Shown: positions 25,977-35,000 of the stretch, one piece after another
Layout: each line of letters begins with the position of its first letter
Numbering within the stretch: the first letter of the stretch is position 1
DNA from: Curtobacterium guangdongense
GTDB taxonomy: Bacteria; Actinomycetota; Actinomycetes; Actinomycetales; Microbacteriaceae
DNA: 64,000 bases
Direction of reading: 5' to 3'
NCBI RefSeq assembly: GCF_049341845.1
Contig: NZ_JBMPIT010000001.1
Coordinates: 124,001-188,000 of the forward strand
Position numbers and translations under genes: made by a program
The notes under the pieces: generated by a model
Databases searched by the model: none
Told to the model about the DNA's origin: nothing
What the model saw: the letters and a program-made list of their open reading frames with translations, nothing else

Positions 25977-26192
25977 ATGAGCGCGCGAGAAGGCATCCTC
26001 TGGACGGAGACGGAAGCGGGCCACTGGGAGGGATGCTCCGGGCCGACGCTCATGGGTGTCGTCTCCTGGCACGACGGGTACGCGGTCCGGTCCTCCGGCG
26101 GCGAGGTCCGCGGGCAGCACAGCACGCTCGACAGCGCGAAGGCACAGCTCGAGGGCTGGATGCGCTGGCTCGACTCGACCGACGCGGCCTGA
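25977..26192 (+). CDS. Small hypothetical protein (71 aa)
   Basis: Short protein rich in Trp, Gly and acidic residues (GILWTETEAGHWEG near the start, LEGWMRWLDSTDAA at the end), with no membrane segment or known motif. A Trp-bounded antiparallel strand pattern (VVSWHDGYAVRSSGGEV) suggests a small beta fold. It is a credible gene because it uses the normal G+C-rich codon pattern and ends 17 bases before a perfect terminator. No clear ribosome site is visible. It is the last gene before the accessory region. Confidence 0.6.
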   Translation: MSAREGILWTETEAGHWEGCSGPTLMGVVSWHDGYAVRSSGGEVRGQHSTLDSAKAQLEGWMRWLDSTDAA

Positions 26193-26209
26193 ACGCACCC
26201 GGACAACGA

Positions 26210-26237
26210 AGAAGCCCCGCCGATCGGCGGGGCTTCT
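26210..26237. terminator. Perfect palindromic terminator
   Basis: A 28-base perfect palindrome centred on GCCGATCGGC, with arms starting AGAAGCCCCGCCG and followed by GTCCGTGTG. It closes the small gene at 25977-26192 and marks the last core-like feature before G+C drops. Confidence 0.8.
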
Positions 26238-26823
26238 GTCCGTGTGGGATAGTTGATGACTCCGCGGAAATCCCTGTTCAGAGTGACTCATCGGCATCAT
26301 GAAGAGGAGCTGTTGGCACAGCGCATGGGCGCACTTTGGCACAGTTCTCAGGGCGTGCCCGCCGAGAGCGGAGTGATCGCAGCGCCGCCAGCGCCACGTT
26401 GATGTGCCCACTCGCGCGAGCTTGATACCGGGGGTGAGGCGACACGCCGGCGCGTCGATCGATCTCGGGGAAGGGCCATTCGACGATGAGAGTGCCTGCA
26501 AGGGACAGCAGCGAGGAGGGGCCGTAGTCCATCGTCTTGCTGCGGAGCTTTTGTGGTCAGCGCGAGCGCGTGAATGTGTGAGTTAGATCGGAGCTTGAGT
26601 CAGATCTACAGCCAGGACCGCGCACTCAACCGTCGCGCTGCCCCCCCCCCCCCGCCCCGGTACGCCTCGTCCTGAGCACGGCACATCCGTTATCGAAGCC
26701 GTCTCAGCAGCCGATGACTCATCGGACGCGAGCCCGCAGCGGACAGACGCTTCAGCCATTGCTCCGCGCGAATAGCGTGAAGCGCTTCGAGGTTGGATCT
26801 TGGGGAGGGGGTGCCAGTCCTGA
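26238..26823. other. Non-coding start of the accessory region
   Basis: About 590 bases with lower G+C and no convincing gene; short frames on both strands lack ribosome sites and recognisable motifs. It contains a run of thirteen C (26641-26653). It looks like the left border of the island. No integrase, tRNA or flanking direct repeat is visible here. Confidence 0.5.
26641..26653. repeat. C13 homopolymer tract
   Basis: Thirteen consecutive C residues in non-coding DNA. A tract of the same length occurs at 56587-56599, about 30 kb away, near the other side of the island core. Confidence 0.9.
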
Positions 26824-27090
26824 GTGATGACCAAGCCGCACTACTCATGGCAGTCGGCGGAAGGCAATCGCGTCGACCATGCCATCCCGCAGATGAAGGC
26901 CGATGGAATGCGGCCAATCGGAACCGCGACAGCAGCTGACTACGTCTTGGCCTGGAACCTCGACGCGAGCGACCGCTGGCTGACGCGGGAACTCAGGGTC
27001 CAGGTCGAGTCCTTCGACTGGTCACGGTCGCTCACTCTGCAACGGCACGCCAGCGGTGCCTGGTCGTCCGCTGTCTCCGCCACCGGCTCG
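26824..27090 (+). pseudogene. Fragment of a putative glycolipid-binding domain protein
   Basis: About 90 residues (ADYVLAWNLDASDRWLTREL, then RSLTLQRHASGAWS) resemble the middle of the putative glycolipid-binding family, whose members are around 190 residues. The usual ending with the conserved TNTLPIRR-like motif is missing. After about 27090 the sequence reads instead as an antisense DUF1016 fragment. The ATG at 26824 is only the first Met of the open frame. I read it as a truncated relic; the family assignment is from memory of the pattern. Confidence 0.45.
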
Positions 27091-27099
27091 CCGGACCTT

Positions 27100-27297
27100 C
27101 CGGCGGCGGGTGTACTCGAGGACGTTCCGCGACCAGCCGTGCCCGGCCGTTTGGCCGGCGTACCAGTCGCGGAGGTCGTGGTAATCAAGCCGGTCTAAGA
27201 GGACGGTGATGTGACCCCACGGCAGTTGTCCAACAGCCTGTTGGACGATCGCGTCCGCCGAGACACGTCGAGCTTCGACCGCCGCAAGCTGCGGCAC
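27100..27297 (-). pseudogene. Fragment of a DUF1016 (YhcG-type) nuclease gene
   Basis: The minus-strand translation contains AIVQQAVGQLPWGHITVLLD, then LRDWYAGQTAGHGWSRNVLE, which matches the DUF1016 N-terminal domain of YhcG proteins (about 350 residues, with a C-terminal PD-(D/E)XK nuclease). Here only some 65 residues remain and the nuclease half is absent. It abuts the glycolipid-binding relic in the opposite orientation, so a deletion or insertion joined two unrelated genes at about 27.07-27.11 kb. Confidence 0.55.
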
Positions 27298-27324
27298 AGG
27301 GATCTTCTCAGTGTCATATGCCGG

Positions 27325-27756
27325 ATGACAGCGGTCGACGTGGTGGCTTCTCTCGACATCGATGACACTGGCGCGCTCCTCGAGCTTTCAAGGTCAGAGA
27401 TCGTGGCCCTTCTCGAGTTCGGCCGCCTGTGGGGCTATGACGCTGGGGCTGGCAATCGCATCCCCACGTGGCAACTCGTTCGGGACTCATCCTCCGAGCC
27501 GGTTCGACTGCTGGGCAGCTCGCTAAGTGCTGTCGTCGCCGCCATCCCGCCGAGCGCAAGCCCGGGCCTCGTGAGACGTCTGATGACCACCGAGGATCCG
27601 TCGCTAGCGTCCCGGGCCGAAGCCGCGTTGACGCCAGCGGAGTGGGTCGCGCGGGGACACTCCCACTGGCCGGTGATGGCCATCCTCCCGCGGTATCTCA
27701 CGGGGTCCAGTGACTTCGCGAATCCGCGCCTCTGGGACAGCGACCTGATCCGCTAA
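27325..27756 (+). CDS. Putative HTH protein resembling ParS/MbcA-type antitoxins
   Basis: A 143-residue protein. Its first half (DIDDTGALLELSRSEIVALLEFGRLWGYDAGAGNRIPTWQL) looks like an excisionase-type helix-turn-helix that reads a short basic wing. The second half ends with TPAEWVARGHSHWPVMAIL, like the C-terminal domain of Xre/MbcA/ParS-type antitoxins. No RES-domain or other toxin gene is adjacent, so it may be an orphan antitoxin or a regulator of the gajAB genes 98 bases downstream. The start at 27325 is uncertain, since the frame is open further upstream over the DUF1016 relic. Confidence 0.55.
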   Translation: MTAVDVVASLDIDDTGALLELSRSEIVALLEFGRLWGYDAGAGNRIPTWQLVRDSSSEPVRLLGSSLSAVVAAIPPSASPGLVRRLMTTEDPSLASRAEAALTPAEWVARGHSHWPVMAILPRYLTGSSDFANPRLWDSDLIR

Positions 27757-27813
27757 CCACAGGCGGCTGTCCAGTCGGACGCAACCGCCCGCGTACGCGA
27801 GTGGGGGCCAGAC

Positions 27814-27850
27814 TTGGCCGTAGGCTAACCTCCGGTAAATATTGAGGGGG
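27814..27850 (+). promoter_or_regulatory. Possible gajA promoter and ribosome site
   Basis: TTGGCC (27814-27819) and TAAATA (27836-27841) are spaced by 16 bases, followed by GAGGGGG (27844-27850) four bases before the gajA ATG. If correct, the transcript leader would be very short. Confidence 0.4.
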
Positions 27851-27854
27851 CCGC

Positions 27855-29804
27855 ATGTTTGTGGAGTCGATCGAGTTGCGCAACTTCCGGAGCTTTGGCC
27901 CGGTGGCGGAGACAATTCGTCTAGAGCCATCGCTCACCGCCTTCATCGGGGCGAACGGATCGGGCAAGACCGCTGTCTGCGAAGCGTTCCGAAGGCTCTT
28001 CGGGGTATCGAACGATGAACGCACGATCCGCGCCGAGGACTTCCACGTCGCTCCTGACGACGACCCGGATCCTTCGACTCGGAGCTTGTCCATCGAGGCT
28101 GTTGTCGCTATGCCGGAACTCAACGACGGGCCGGACGCGTCAGCGTCAGTCCCTGATTTCTACGCTCATCTCGCCGCGAGGGAAGACGGCGAGCTTCGGC
28201 TGCGGGTACGTCTGCAGGCCACCTGGGCAGCAGACGGCACCATCGATGGCTCGGTCGAGACCACCGTCAGCGCGATCACCACGATGGCTCAGGACCCCGA
28301 ACCTGACCAAATCAAGCCGTTCCCTGCGGCCGAGCGTGCGCGCATCCAGTTTGTCTATGTGCCAGCCTCCCGCGACGGCGCCCGGCACGTCACCGCCTTC
28401 TTGCGAGGGCGTCTATGGCGCGCTGCTCGCTGGTCAGAGAAACTCGGCACGCTCGTAGAGGAAAACGCCGAACAGATCGGGGATCTGTTCCACAAGGAAC
28501 GTGCCACACAAGTCGTCGAGGGAGCGTTCAAGGAACGGTGGCAGGAGTTGCACGGGTCCGGGATGCATGCCATCCCTCGCTTCCAGCCGCTGTCACCCGA
28601 GGTCGCCGAACTGCTGCGCGAGGCAGAGCTGACGTTAGAACCAGATCACACGAAGCAGTCGCAGGCCGCCAGCGCGCTCAGCGATGGACAGCGTTCCCTT
28701 CTCCACCTCGCGCTGACGACCGCGTCGCTCGACATTGAGCAGCAAATCATTGACGAAGGCGACGCCTCCGGTTTCGATCCGGAAGCTGCGCTCCTACCTG
28801 CGTTGACGTTGCTCGCTGTGGAGGAACCGGAGAACAACCTGTCTCCGTTCTATCTTTCACGAATAATCAAGCAAATCATTGAACTTGGCGGCACCAACAG
28901 GGTACAAGCCTTACTTTCGAGTCACTCCGCAAGCGCGATGCAACGAGTCGAACCGTCCTTCGTCCGCCACTTCCGCATGAGCCCGGTCAGCCAAGCGACA
29001 ACGGTTCGCCCACTCACCCTGCCTGCCGATGGCACGGCGACTGCCACCTACGTCCGCGAAGCGGTGCGAGCGCACCCCGAGCTGTACTTTGCCCGCTTCG
29101 TGATCCTTGGGGAGGGAGACTCAGAGGAGGTCGTACTTCCCCGCGTCGCCGCTTCCCAAGGCGTCGATCTTGATCCCTCGTTTGTAGCGATGGTCCCCCT
29201 AGGAGGTCGACACACTCACCACTTCTGGCGGCTTCTCACGGACCTTGGGATTCCTTTCGCGACACTGCTCGACCTCGACTGGGGGCGCAGCGGGGGTGGG
29301 GGTGGTCGAATCCGGACCGCGGTTAGCAATCTTGAGGCAGTCGGCGTCCCCGCACTCGCTGCAGTGCCCAACGCCACGACCTTAGACTCCATCAGCAACG
29401 ACATGAGTTTGGAAGACCTTGGCGTCGCGATGGGTGCACTAGAGCAGTACGGTGTGTTCTTCTCGACACCTCTGGACCTGGATATGGCGATGATGCTGGC
29501 GTTCAGACAGCAGTACGAGCAGGGAGCTGGCAGCCGAGGACCCGACCCCAGAGACGCATATGCGGCCGTGCTGCACAGCGGCGGCCATCCACAGGCCGTC
29601 GAGTTCTGGAAGCCCGCTTCGGAACCCGCCAAGACCAGCAAGGCGAATGACCTCCGCTGGTACCGACACTTATTCGGAACCCGCTCGAAGCCCGCGACGC
29701 ACTTGAGCGCGATGAATCTTCTCGACGACGACGCTCTCAAAGCAGCGCCGCGAGAAATTCTAGCCCTCATCGACTTCGTGCAGGCAAGGCTCGGCGCCTC
29801 GTGA
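27855..29804 (+). CDS. gajA: GajA: OLD-family ATPase/Toprim endonuclease of a Gabija system
   Basis: DNA endonuclease subunit of the Gabija antiphage system, 649 residues. The N-terminal ABC-type ATPase shows FRSFGP, Walker A GANGSGKT (32-39), signature LSDGQRSLL (about 274), Walker B LLAVEEPENNLSP (about 318) and H-loop SSHSAS. The C-terminal Toprim domain starts at about residue 412 with FVILGEGDSEE and carries the DLDWG metal motif (about 473). In known systems GajA nicks or cuts specific DNA when nucleotide levels fall. Its stop overlaps the gajB GTG, so the pair is coupled. Length and order match Gabija. Base composition is lower in G+C than the core region. Confidence 0.9.
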   Translation: MFVESIELRNFRSFGPVAETIRLEPSLTAFIGANGSGKTAVCEAFRRLFGVSNDERTIRAEDFHVAPDDDPDPSTRSLSIEAVVAMPELNDGPDASASVPDFYAHLAAREDGELRLRVRLQATWAADGTIDGSVETTVSAITTMAQDPEPDQIKPFPAAERARIQFVYVPASRDGARHVTAFLRGRLWRAARWSEKLGTLVEENAEQIGDLFHKERATQVVEGAFKERWQELHGSGMHAIPRFQPLSPEVAELLREAELTLEPDHTKQSQAASALSDGQRSLLHLALTTASLDIEQQIIDEGDASGFDPEAALLPALTLLAVEEPENNLSPFYLSRIIKQIIELGGTNRVQALLSSHSASAMQRVEPSFVRHFRMSPVSQATTVRPLTLPADGTATATYVREAVRAHPELYFARFVILGEGDSEEVVLPRVAASQGVDLDPSFVAMVPLGGRHTHHFWRLLTDLGIPFATLLDLDWGRSGGGGGRIRTAVSNLEAVGVPALAAVPNATTLDSISNDMSLEDLGVAMGALEQYGVFFSTPLDLDMAMMLAFRQQYEQGAGSRGPDPRDAYAAVLHSGGHPQAVEFWKPASEPAKTSKANDLRWYRHLFGTRSKPATHLSAMNLLDDDALKAAPREILALIDFVQARLGAS

Positions 29805-31738
29805 ACGATCGGCCTCCCTCGTCCGCTGGTCGCTTTATAGCGCCGGAAGCCTGGCAACCACTCGGCGTCGAGTCGCTCGAACCGGCCGCTCGCGATGCTT
29901 TGAGACACGAAGGCAACTCGGCGGTCGTCGCCGGGCCAGGCGCCGGGAAAACAGAATTCCTGGCGCAACGTGCCGCGTTTCTGTTCCAGACAGGTCTTTG
30001 TCGAGCACCACAGCGCGTTCTCGCAATTTCATACAAGCGGGACTCCGCCACGAACCTCGCGCGGAGAGTGTCGTCGCGATTACCTGAGTACTCCAATAGG
30101 TTCGTGTCGCTAACTTTCGACGCGTTCGCTAAAGGACTAGTCGACCGTTTCGGAGCCGCGTTGCCCAAGCCGTGGCGCATTGGGCAAAAAGGCTACGAGA
30201 TCTCCCTGTGGACCGCGAGCGAGGTCGGGGACTGGGCCGCAGACGCCTTTTCGAACGAAACGGCTTCTCTCCAGTATCAAATGCGATCCATCGTCGACCG
30301 AAGGCGATTCCTGCACGACATCGTGGGCACCTACCAGTTGCCCAACGATCCAACCGGGACGCTCACCGATCTGCGGCTCTACGCGGACATGCGCTGGTGG
30401 CACGACCAGTATTTGACCGGCTCGACCAAGCGGGTCGATTTCGTGATGCTGAATCGCCTTGCCGAGTTGCTTGTTCGAAGCAATCCTCAGGTCCGTAATG
30501 CGATCCGTGCCACCTACCCCTTCGTGTTTGTCGACGAGTTCCAAGACACGACCGCCGCTCAGATCACCTTCTTGGACACCCTTTTCGGAGGACCCGGCGT
30601 GACCACGACAGCGGTGGGCGACGGCAAGCAGCGCATCATGCAGTTCGCCGGCGCAATCAAGGACGCCCTCGCGAAATACGAATCGGACTTCGAAGCGCGG
30701 CGTTTCGACCTCTCTTGGAATTTCCGATCGTCCGAACCCCTCGTTGCGGCGCAGCACGTCGTCGGCACTGTCATCGACGCCCAGCTCGAGCGCGCAGAAT
30801 CGAAGATTTTGACCAGTTCGGAAGTCGAGCCGTTGTCAATATGGACGTACCCATCGGCAAGCGTCGAAGCCGCACACCTGGCGCACGCGGTCGCCAAAGA
30901 CATACGCGAGAACGGTCGTCGACCTTCCGATACTGTGCTGCTTGTCCGACAGAAGGCCGCTGCGTTCGAGCCCGCTCTAGCTGCGGCCTTCTCCGCGGAA
31001 GGACTCCGGATCCGCAACGACGACACTATCTACGGGAAGATGCGCCTTCAGGACTTGCTGAAGCACGATCTGAATCGCCTCCTGATTAGCGTGCTCAGCC
31101 TCGCGTGCACGCCACCCCCGCTTCCCGATGAGTGGCTCACCGCCTATGAACTCGTAGGCCGCGTTGCTGGAGCCGACCGCGGACGCACTGCAGACCGACG
31201 CACCGCCGACGAGTTGGGACGCTTCGTGCGGTGGCTGCACGCATGGCTCGAATCTAACGGCATAGCAACGACGTCAGCGGATGCCGTGGTTCGGGCCGCT
31301 CGAAACGTAGTGGACGACGATCGAGCCGCTGCGTTCGTCTTCGGACAGAACGCCGGAGACGAGGTCGAGGTCATCCTGGAGGCGCTGACCGCCCGTGTCC
31401 AGGCGATTCGGTCGGGCTGTGAATCTTGGTCAGAGCTAGTTGCTCGAATCGCCGACGAGGACGCCGTACCCCTGATGACCATTCACCGCAGTAAGGGGCT
31501 TGAGTTCCACACTGTCGTGCTGCTTGGTCTAGACGATGACCAGTGGTGGGCGTATGCAAAGGATCCCGGCGAGGCCACGTCGACGTTCTTCGTGGCGCTC
31601 TCTCGGGCAGCTGGCCGAGTCATCTTCACCAGGACCGATGAGCACCCTGCGACCAGGAAGATACGAGGGCTCTACGAGTTGCTCAACACTGCTGGCGCGA
31701 CCTACCGACGCTTCGACTCGATCGATGATGAGGCTTGA
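29801..31738 (+). CDS. gajB: GajB: UvrD/Rep-like helicase of a Gabija system
   Basis: Superfamily 1 helicase-like partner of GajA, 645 residues. Visible motifs: Walker A AGPGAGKTEF (about 45-51), motif Ia YKRDSA, Walker B FVFVDEFQDTT (about 243), motif III VGDGKQRIMQF, motif IV SWNFRS, motif V MTIHRSKGLEFHTV and motif VI FVALSRA. It would sense DNA ends and relieve or trigger GajA activity. GTG 29801 overlaps the gajA stop. It is longer than the roughly 500-residue founding GajB, with a full 2B-like region. Downstream is a 337-bp gap with one of the AT-rich 21-bp sites. Confidence 0.9.
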   Translation: MNDRPPSSAGRFIAPEAWQPLGVESLEPAARDALRHEGNSAVVAGPGAGKTEFLAQRAAFLFQTGLCRAPQRVLAISYKRDSATNLARRVSSRLPEYSNRFVSLTFDAFAKGLVDRFGAALPKPWRIGQKGYEISLWTASEVGDWAADAFSNETASLQYQMRSIVDRRRFLHDIVGTYQLPNDPTGTLTDLRLYADMRWWHDQYLTGSTKRVDFVMLNRLAELLVRSNPQVRNAIRATYPFVFVDEFQDTTAAQITFLDTLFGGPGVTTTAVGDGKQRIMQFAGAIKDALAKYESDFEARRFDLSWNFRSSEPLVAAQHVVGTVIDAQLERAESKILTSSEVEPLSIWTYPSASVEAAHLAHAVAKDIRENGRRPSDTVLLVRQKAAAFEPALAAAFSAEGLRIRNDDTIYGKMRLQDLLKHDLNRLLISVLSLACTPPPLPDEWLTAYELVGRVAGADRGRTADRRTADELGRFVRWLHAWLESNGIATTSADAVVRAARNVVDDDRAAAFVFGQNAGDEVEVILEALTARVQAIRSGCESWSELVARIADEDAVPLMTIHRSKGLEFHTVVLLGLDDDQWWAYAKDPGEATSTFFVALSRAAGRVIFTRTDEHPATRKIRGLYELLNTAGATYRRFDSIDDEA

Positions 31739-32075
31739 TCAGGGGCGCGCTCTGCCATAACGCGCAACGGACGAGAAGGGCGAACCGAGGCGGGGCTACG
31801 GGCGGTCCCGTGGCCTCCGAGTCTGGACTCGCAGACTTGGCCGTCAGAGGGCGACGCCGGGCTGGCTCGGCGGCAGTTTTGGCCCGACCGTACTGCGTCG
31901 ATAGTCTGCGAGGCGACGTCCCGAATTATAGAAATTATAGATGGTTTCGTCGCGAGGCCGACCCGTCGATTGCGATCGAACTCACCGTCCACTACGACGC
32001 GCAGGGGAACTCGTTCTTCGTTCACGGTCACGAAGCCCGCCGCGTACCGGCCTTGAGCAGCCCTGGATGCCACCT
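31739..32075. other. Gap between convergent gajB and the NTPase gene
   Basis: 337 bases with no supported gene. It carries the first copy of the AT-rich 21-bp site. Weak open frames on both strands show no motifs. Confidence 0.5.
31922..31942 (-). repeat. AT-rich 21-bp site, copy A
   Basis: Read on the minus strand, this contains CTATAATTTCTATAATT preceded by AT and followed by CG. It matches copies B (36389-36409) and C (56739-56759) at 16 invariant positions of 21. It lies in the gap after gajB. Confidence 0.75.
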
Positions 32076-35000
32076 TCACCATCTGCGAGGGTCCTCGAGA
32101 TCTTCATCCTGCTGTCGGTCCTGCTCTGCGTTACGTTCGCTCGCGGCCGCGATGCGTAGGTAAAACTGACGAGATGGCGATCCGTCTGCAAATGAGGTAG
32201 CCAGTTCTTGAGCTCGAGAGGCACGACCGAGGTCAACGCCGAAGTCGCCAATACTGCGGGAACGCATGCCGAACATGGTGGCAGCGTAAAGGGCGCCGGC
32301 GATCCTCCCCTCGGCGTCCCGACTCACCGCTCGCGCTGCGTCAAGAAGCTCAGCCACGAACGCAGGCTGTTGCATCCCATATTCCTGTGGCGCTTCGTCC
32401 AGCGCTGCTGCTGCAGCTCGGATTGCTGCATCCGTTCCGTCGCGGACAAGCGAGAGCACAAGCTGCTGAATCTCATCGTCGTAAGGACCCGCAACGAGCG
32501 CGAACAGCTTCGGTGCCCACCATGAACTGATCCCGCGCGGCACCTTGCTCATCCAGGTCGCAAGGTCCCGAACGAGCACCGGGTAGTTCGGAGCCGCGCG
32601 GAAGTTAGGACCTTCGTCCCAGTGGTACGGGAGGGCCTGGTACCCCTTCTCGCGGTCGATAGCTTTCTCGACACGGCTGCGCAGCATGCGGAGAACTTCC
32701 TCCTCGCGTCCGGTGACTGCGAGCGTAAGGAGCTTTTGCACCGAGTAGTCGCTGATGTCCGGGGTAGCGCCAAGCTTATTGATTAGCATGGCCTGGGTTG
32801 GCGCGGGTAGCCGGTCCCAATGTATGTTTTCCGCGCCGTACGCAAGCAGCTGAGCAACGACGTGAGCAACCGATTTGAAAACGTCAATTTTTGCATTAGC
32901 GACGATCTCGAACGCAAGTGTCTCTGAATCCGAGCCGTACCAACGAATGCCTGAGACGAGAGCAAGCTCAGTGTCTTCATCCGACAACGCGAGGAGCCGG
33001 TGGACGAGATCGAGTTCCAGTTCAGACGCTTGTCCGCCATGATCACCACAGACCGAGCCCGCCACGATGGAACTCCACCGGACGTCCTTTGCGAGGAGGG
33101 CGTCCGCCGCAGCAAGCCCCCGGTCAGGCTGAGACTTGAAGAGGTGGCCGAGCGCAGGGAGGACGAGTGAGCGCCACGCAAGGTCATCCGGATCGTGCTC
33201 GATGGCACCCCCGAGGATGACGCTTGCGAGAGTCCCGCGCTCGTCACAGAGCAGGGTGATGAAGTAACCGGGCAGGACAAAGTGCCCCTGCTCGGCTATC
33301 TCGGCCCGTATCGCTTCCAGGATCGCTTGGACTACTTCCTCGTCACTCCCCTGCTTCGCTAGCAGTGCATGCGCTGTCGCCGCGATCTTCTTCTCGCTTG
33401 CGGCGATGGTGTAGCGACCCTCTTCTTCATCGTCCTCATCGACCGCCCAGCCCGATCGGAGAAGACGGATTACTTGAATGTCGAGGTCAACCTTAAAGGT
33501 TGAGCGGAGGTCTCTGGCACGGGAGCGGGTTGCGCCCTCCCCATAGGTCGCGTGCCAAGACAAGGCCCGGAAGGCCGCGAGTCGTGTCCCTGCGCTTACC
33601 GCAGAATCATTCATCGTCCTCGCAAGAACATGTGAAACCAGCGCGAATTCGTCATCAATCTCTGCCCCAGCACCCTGCAAAGCATGCTCGAGCACCTTGA
33701 TAGCCGCCGCCGCGACAGCCGGATGCTCACGCAGTTGACCCCTCACGATGCTGATGACAGCGGAACGGATCGAGAGGACGTCTTCAATGGGGACGCGGAA
33801 GCGTGTGAAGGTCATCGTCAGGGACCCCTCAAATCCCTCTGACATTCCCTCGCGGTCCAATGCCGGCATCAGCAGCCCGATCAACGTCGCGCGCTCGGCT
33901 GGACTGGTGCCTTCTTCATCCAGCCAGCTTGCGATAGTTTTCACATACAGTTCAGTGAGGGCGTAGCGCTTTTCGAGGTCGAAGGCGCCAAGCTCACGCA
34001 GCAGCCGAAGCCCGTGCTCAGGATTCTGATTCTCGGGACGGCCATCCTGTTTGCCGATTTGCCACAGCAAGCGCATCGCACGAGGAAGACGCTCGAAGTC
34101 AGCAGAGTTCCTAATCAAGCGAGTGAGGGCCCGCTCCACCTGTGCCGGCCCAGTCGACGTATCGTGGTCGAAGAAGTCGGCATAGGGCGACTGCTCGACG
34201 GGCGCAGGATTAGCGAGGATCTGCTCGGCAAGTTCGAGTGCCAGTGCAGGCCGGGTCCCCGCAACGTACTCCAGGTCGTGGGCCAACGCGATGCGTTCAT
34301 TGCTACTCGCCGCAAGAGCGACACTTGTAATCGCCGTCCAGAGGTCTTCGGCTAGGTCTAGATCGGCTCTGTCCTGACGAGCTACCCACTCGGCGATCGC
34401 AACGTTGCGCAGGGCATTGCGTAGTGGAGCATTGGTCGCCGCAGCGGCTAGCGATTTCGAGTAGCCGGTGGAGCGACCAGAAGCGGTGACAAGGCTCTGT
34501 TCGAGGAGGGCGTCACCCAGCATGTCTGGGACGACCCGGACCGACTCACCCCGACGAAGAAGTAGTCCGGCGAACTCGAGCCCGTCGATGGCGCGCGCGA
34601 TTTCATGTTGTGGCGAGTTGAGCAGGCTCGCTAATGTCTCAATGAAATGCGAATCGTCGGTTCGAATAGGCTGGATGGCCGCGATGGCTTCGAGAAGGGG
34701 CTGCGAAGCTATGGAACCGCCATCTCCGATCAAGGAAGTTGCGTAGAGGTCGAGGACCTGGACTCGGAGTTCCTGGCTCGTTCCCATGCTCTCGGGGTTC
34801 AACCGCCCTTCTCGGATGAGATGCGAGCCGATGACGATCAAGAGGGGGCAGTCGCGACCGTTCAGGGCAAGAGCGCGCACGGTTCGAGAACTGCTTTCGG
34901 GTCCGAGCGCCGCCGTCGCGAGTGCACGAGCAGCGTCGATCGACAGAGGTGGCAGATCAATTCGTGGCAGATCTCGCCAGAGGAAACCCCTGCCGACAGC

